Of a DNA stretch of 64,000 bases, positions 63,570 through 64,000 are shown piece after piece. This DNA comes from Flavobacteriales bacterium. Lineage in GTDB: Bacteria > Bacteroidota > Bacteroidia > Flavobacteriales > Flavobacteriaceae. The stretch spans positions 1 to 64,000 of the forward strand of contig JABMNH010000014.1 of the NCBI GenBank assembly GCA_013205245.1, read 5' to 3'. Both the position numbers and the translations under genes were made by a program. How positions within the stretch are numbered: the stretch's first letter is position 1; every line of letters starts with the position of its first letter. The notes below the pieces were generated by a model. The model was not told where the DNA came from. It worked only from the letters and a program-made list of their open reading frames with translations, and did no database searches.

Positions 63570-64000
63570 TTACAAACTACCCAAACTCTCTTCTATCGTT
63601 TTAATTTTAGCCAAAGCATCTGCTTCTTTTTGACGTTCAATAGCAATAACTTGTTCTGGCGCATTATTCACAAAACGCTCGTTTGACAATTTGCCTTGAA
63701 CCGATTTTAAAAAACCTTTTATATATTTTAATTCATCGGTTAACTTGGCCTTTTCTTCTTCTGAGTTTACAGCATTTTCCACCGGGATAAAATATTCAAC
63801 AGATTGTACTCTAAACGACAAAGCTTTATCTACCTTTTCTAAAACCGTGCTAAAAGTTTCAATATTACCCAACTTTTTAATGACAGACGTAAACGTATCC
63901 GCAGCAGCGTCATTTTTTAAAACAGATATGTTTATGGTTTCTTTAAAGGAAATTTGTTTTTCTTTTCGGATGGAACGAATATTTGTAATCACCTCACTTG
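63570..64000 (-). CDS. valS: Valyl-tRNA synthetase, C-terminal part (cut by window edge)
   Basis: ITNIRSIRKEKQISFKE..., C-terminal coiled-coil arm KLSNERFVNNAPEQVIAIERQKEADALAKIKTIEESLGSL; frame stays open to position 64000. Confidence 0.9.
   Translation of the reverse strand, partial: SEVITNIRSIRKEKQISFKETINISVLKNDAAADTFTSVIKKLGNIETFSTVLEKVDKALSFRVQSVEYFIPVENAVNSEEEKAKLTDELKYIKGFLKSVQGKLSNERFVNNAPEQVIAIERQKEADALAKIKTIEESLGSL

Overview
The window is AT-rich chromosomal DNA from a Bacteroidetes, most likely a Flavobacteriaceae. Support comes from T9SS-type C-terminal domains, TAnnTTTG-type promoter elements and many SusC/OMP_b-brl-type outer-membrane receptors. About 60 credible genes are present, mostly core or housekeeping: fumC, ackA-pta, hutI/ftcD, aroQ, xerD, rny, zapA, gap-pfkA, tamB, tsaD, pcm, msrA, ltaE, prfB, valS (truncated), a MacAB-like export operon, an ECF-sigma module, and a LemA/TPM cluster. 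I saw no rRNA, tRNA, CRISPR array, prophage, transposase or recognisable defence island, and nothing I can call a wholly new system. The points most worth checking are: (1) a probable 6S RNA between zapA and rny; (2) a TonB-receptor-like gene split by a one-base frameshift beside an intact paralog; (3) an 11-mer, ATCCGATAAGG, found six times, all on the + strand; (4) a near-identical LacI-like palindrome in front of pfkA-gap and in the pta/hutI divergent gap; (5) palindromic repeat clusters confined to three convergent intergenic gaps; (6) an ECF sigma, duplicated-motif membrane protein and Spy-like protein operon; (7) a prfB without the usual programmed frameshift. All identifications come from reading sequence and motifs by eye; no searches were run.
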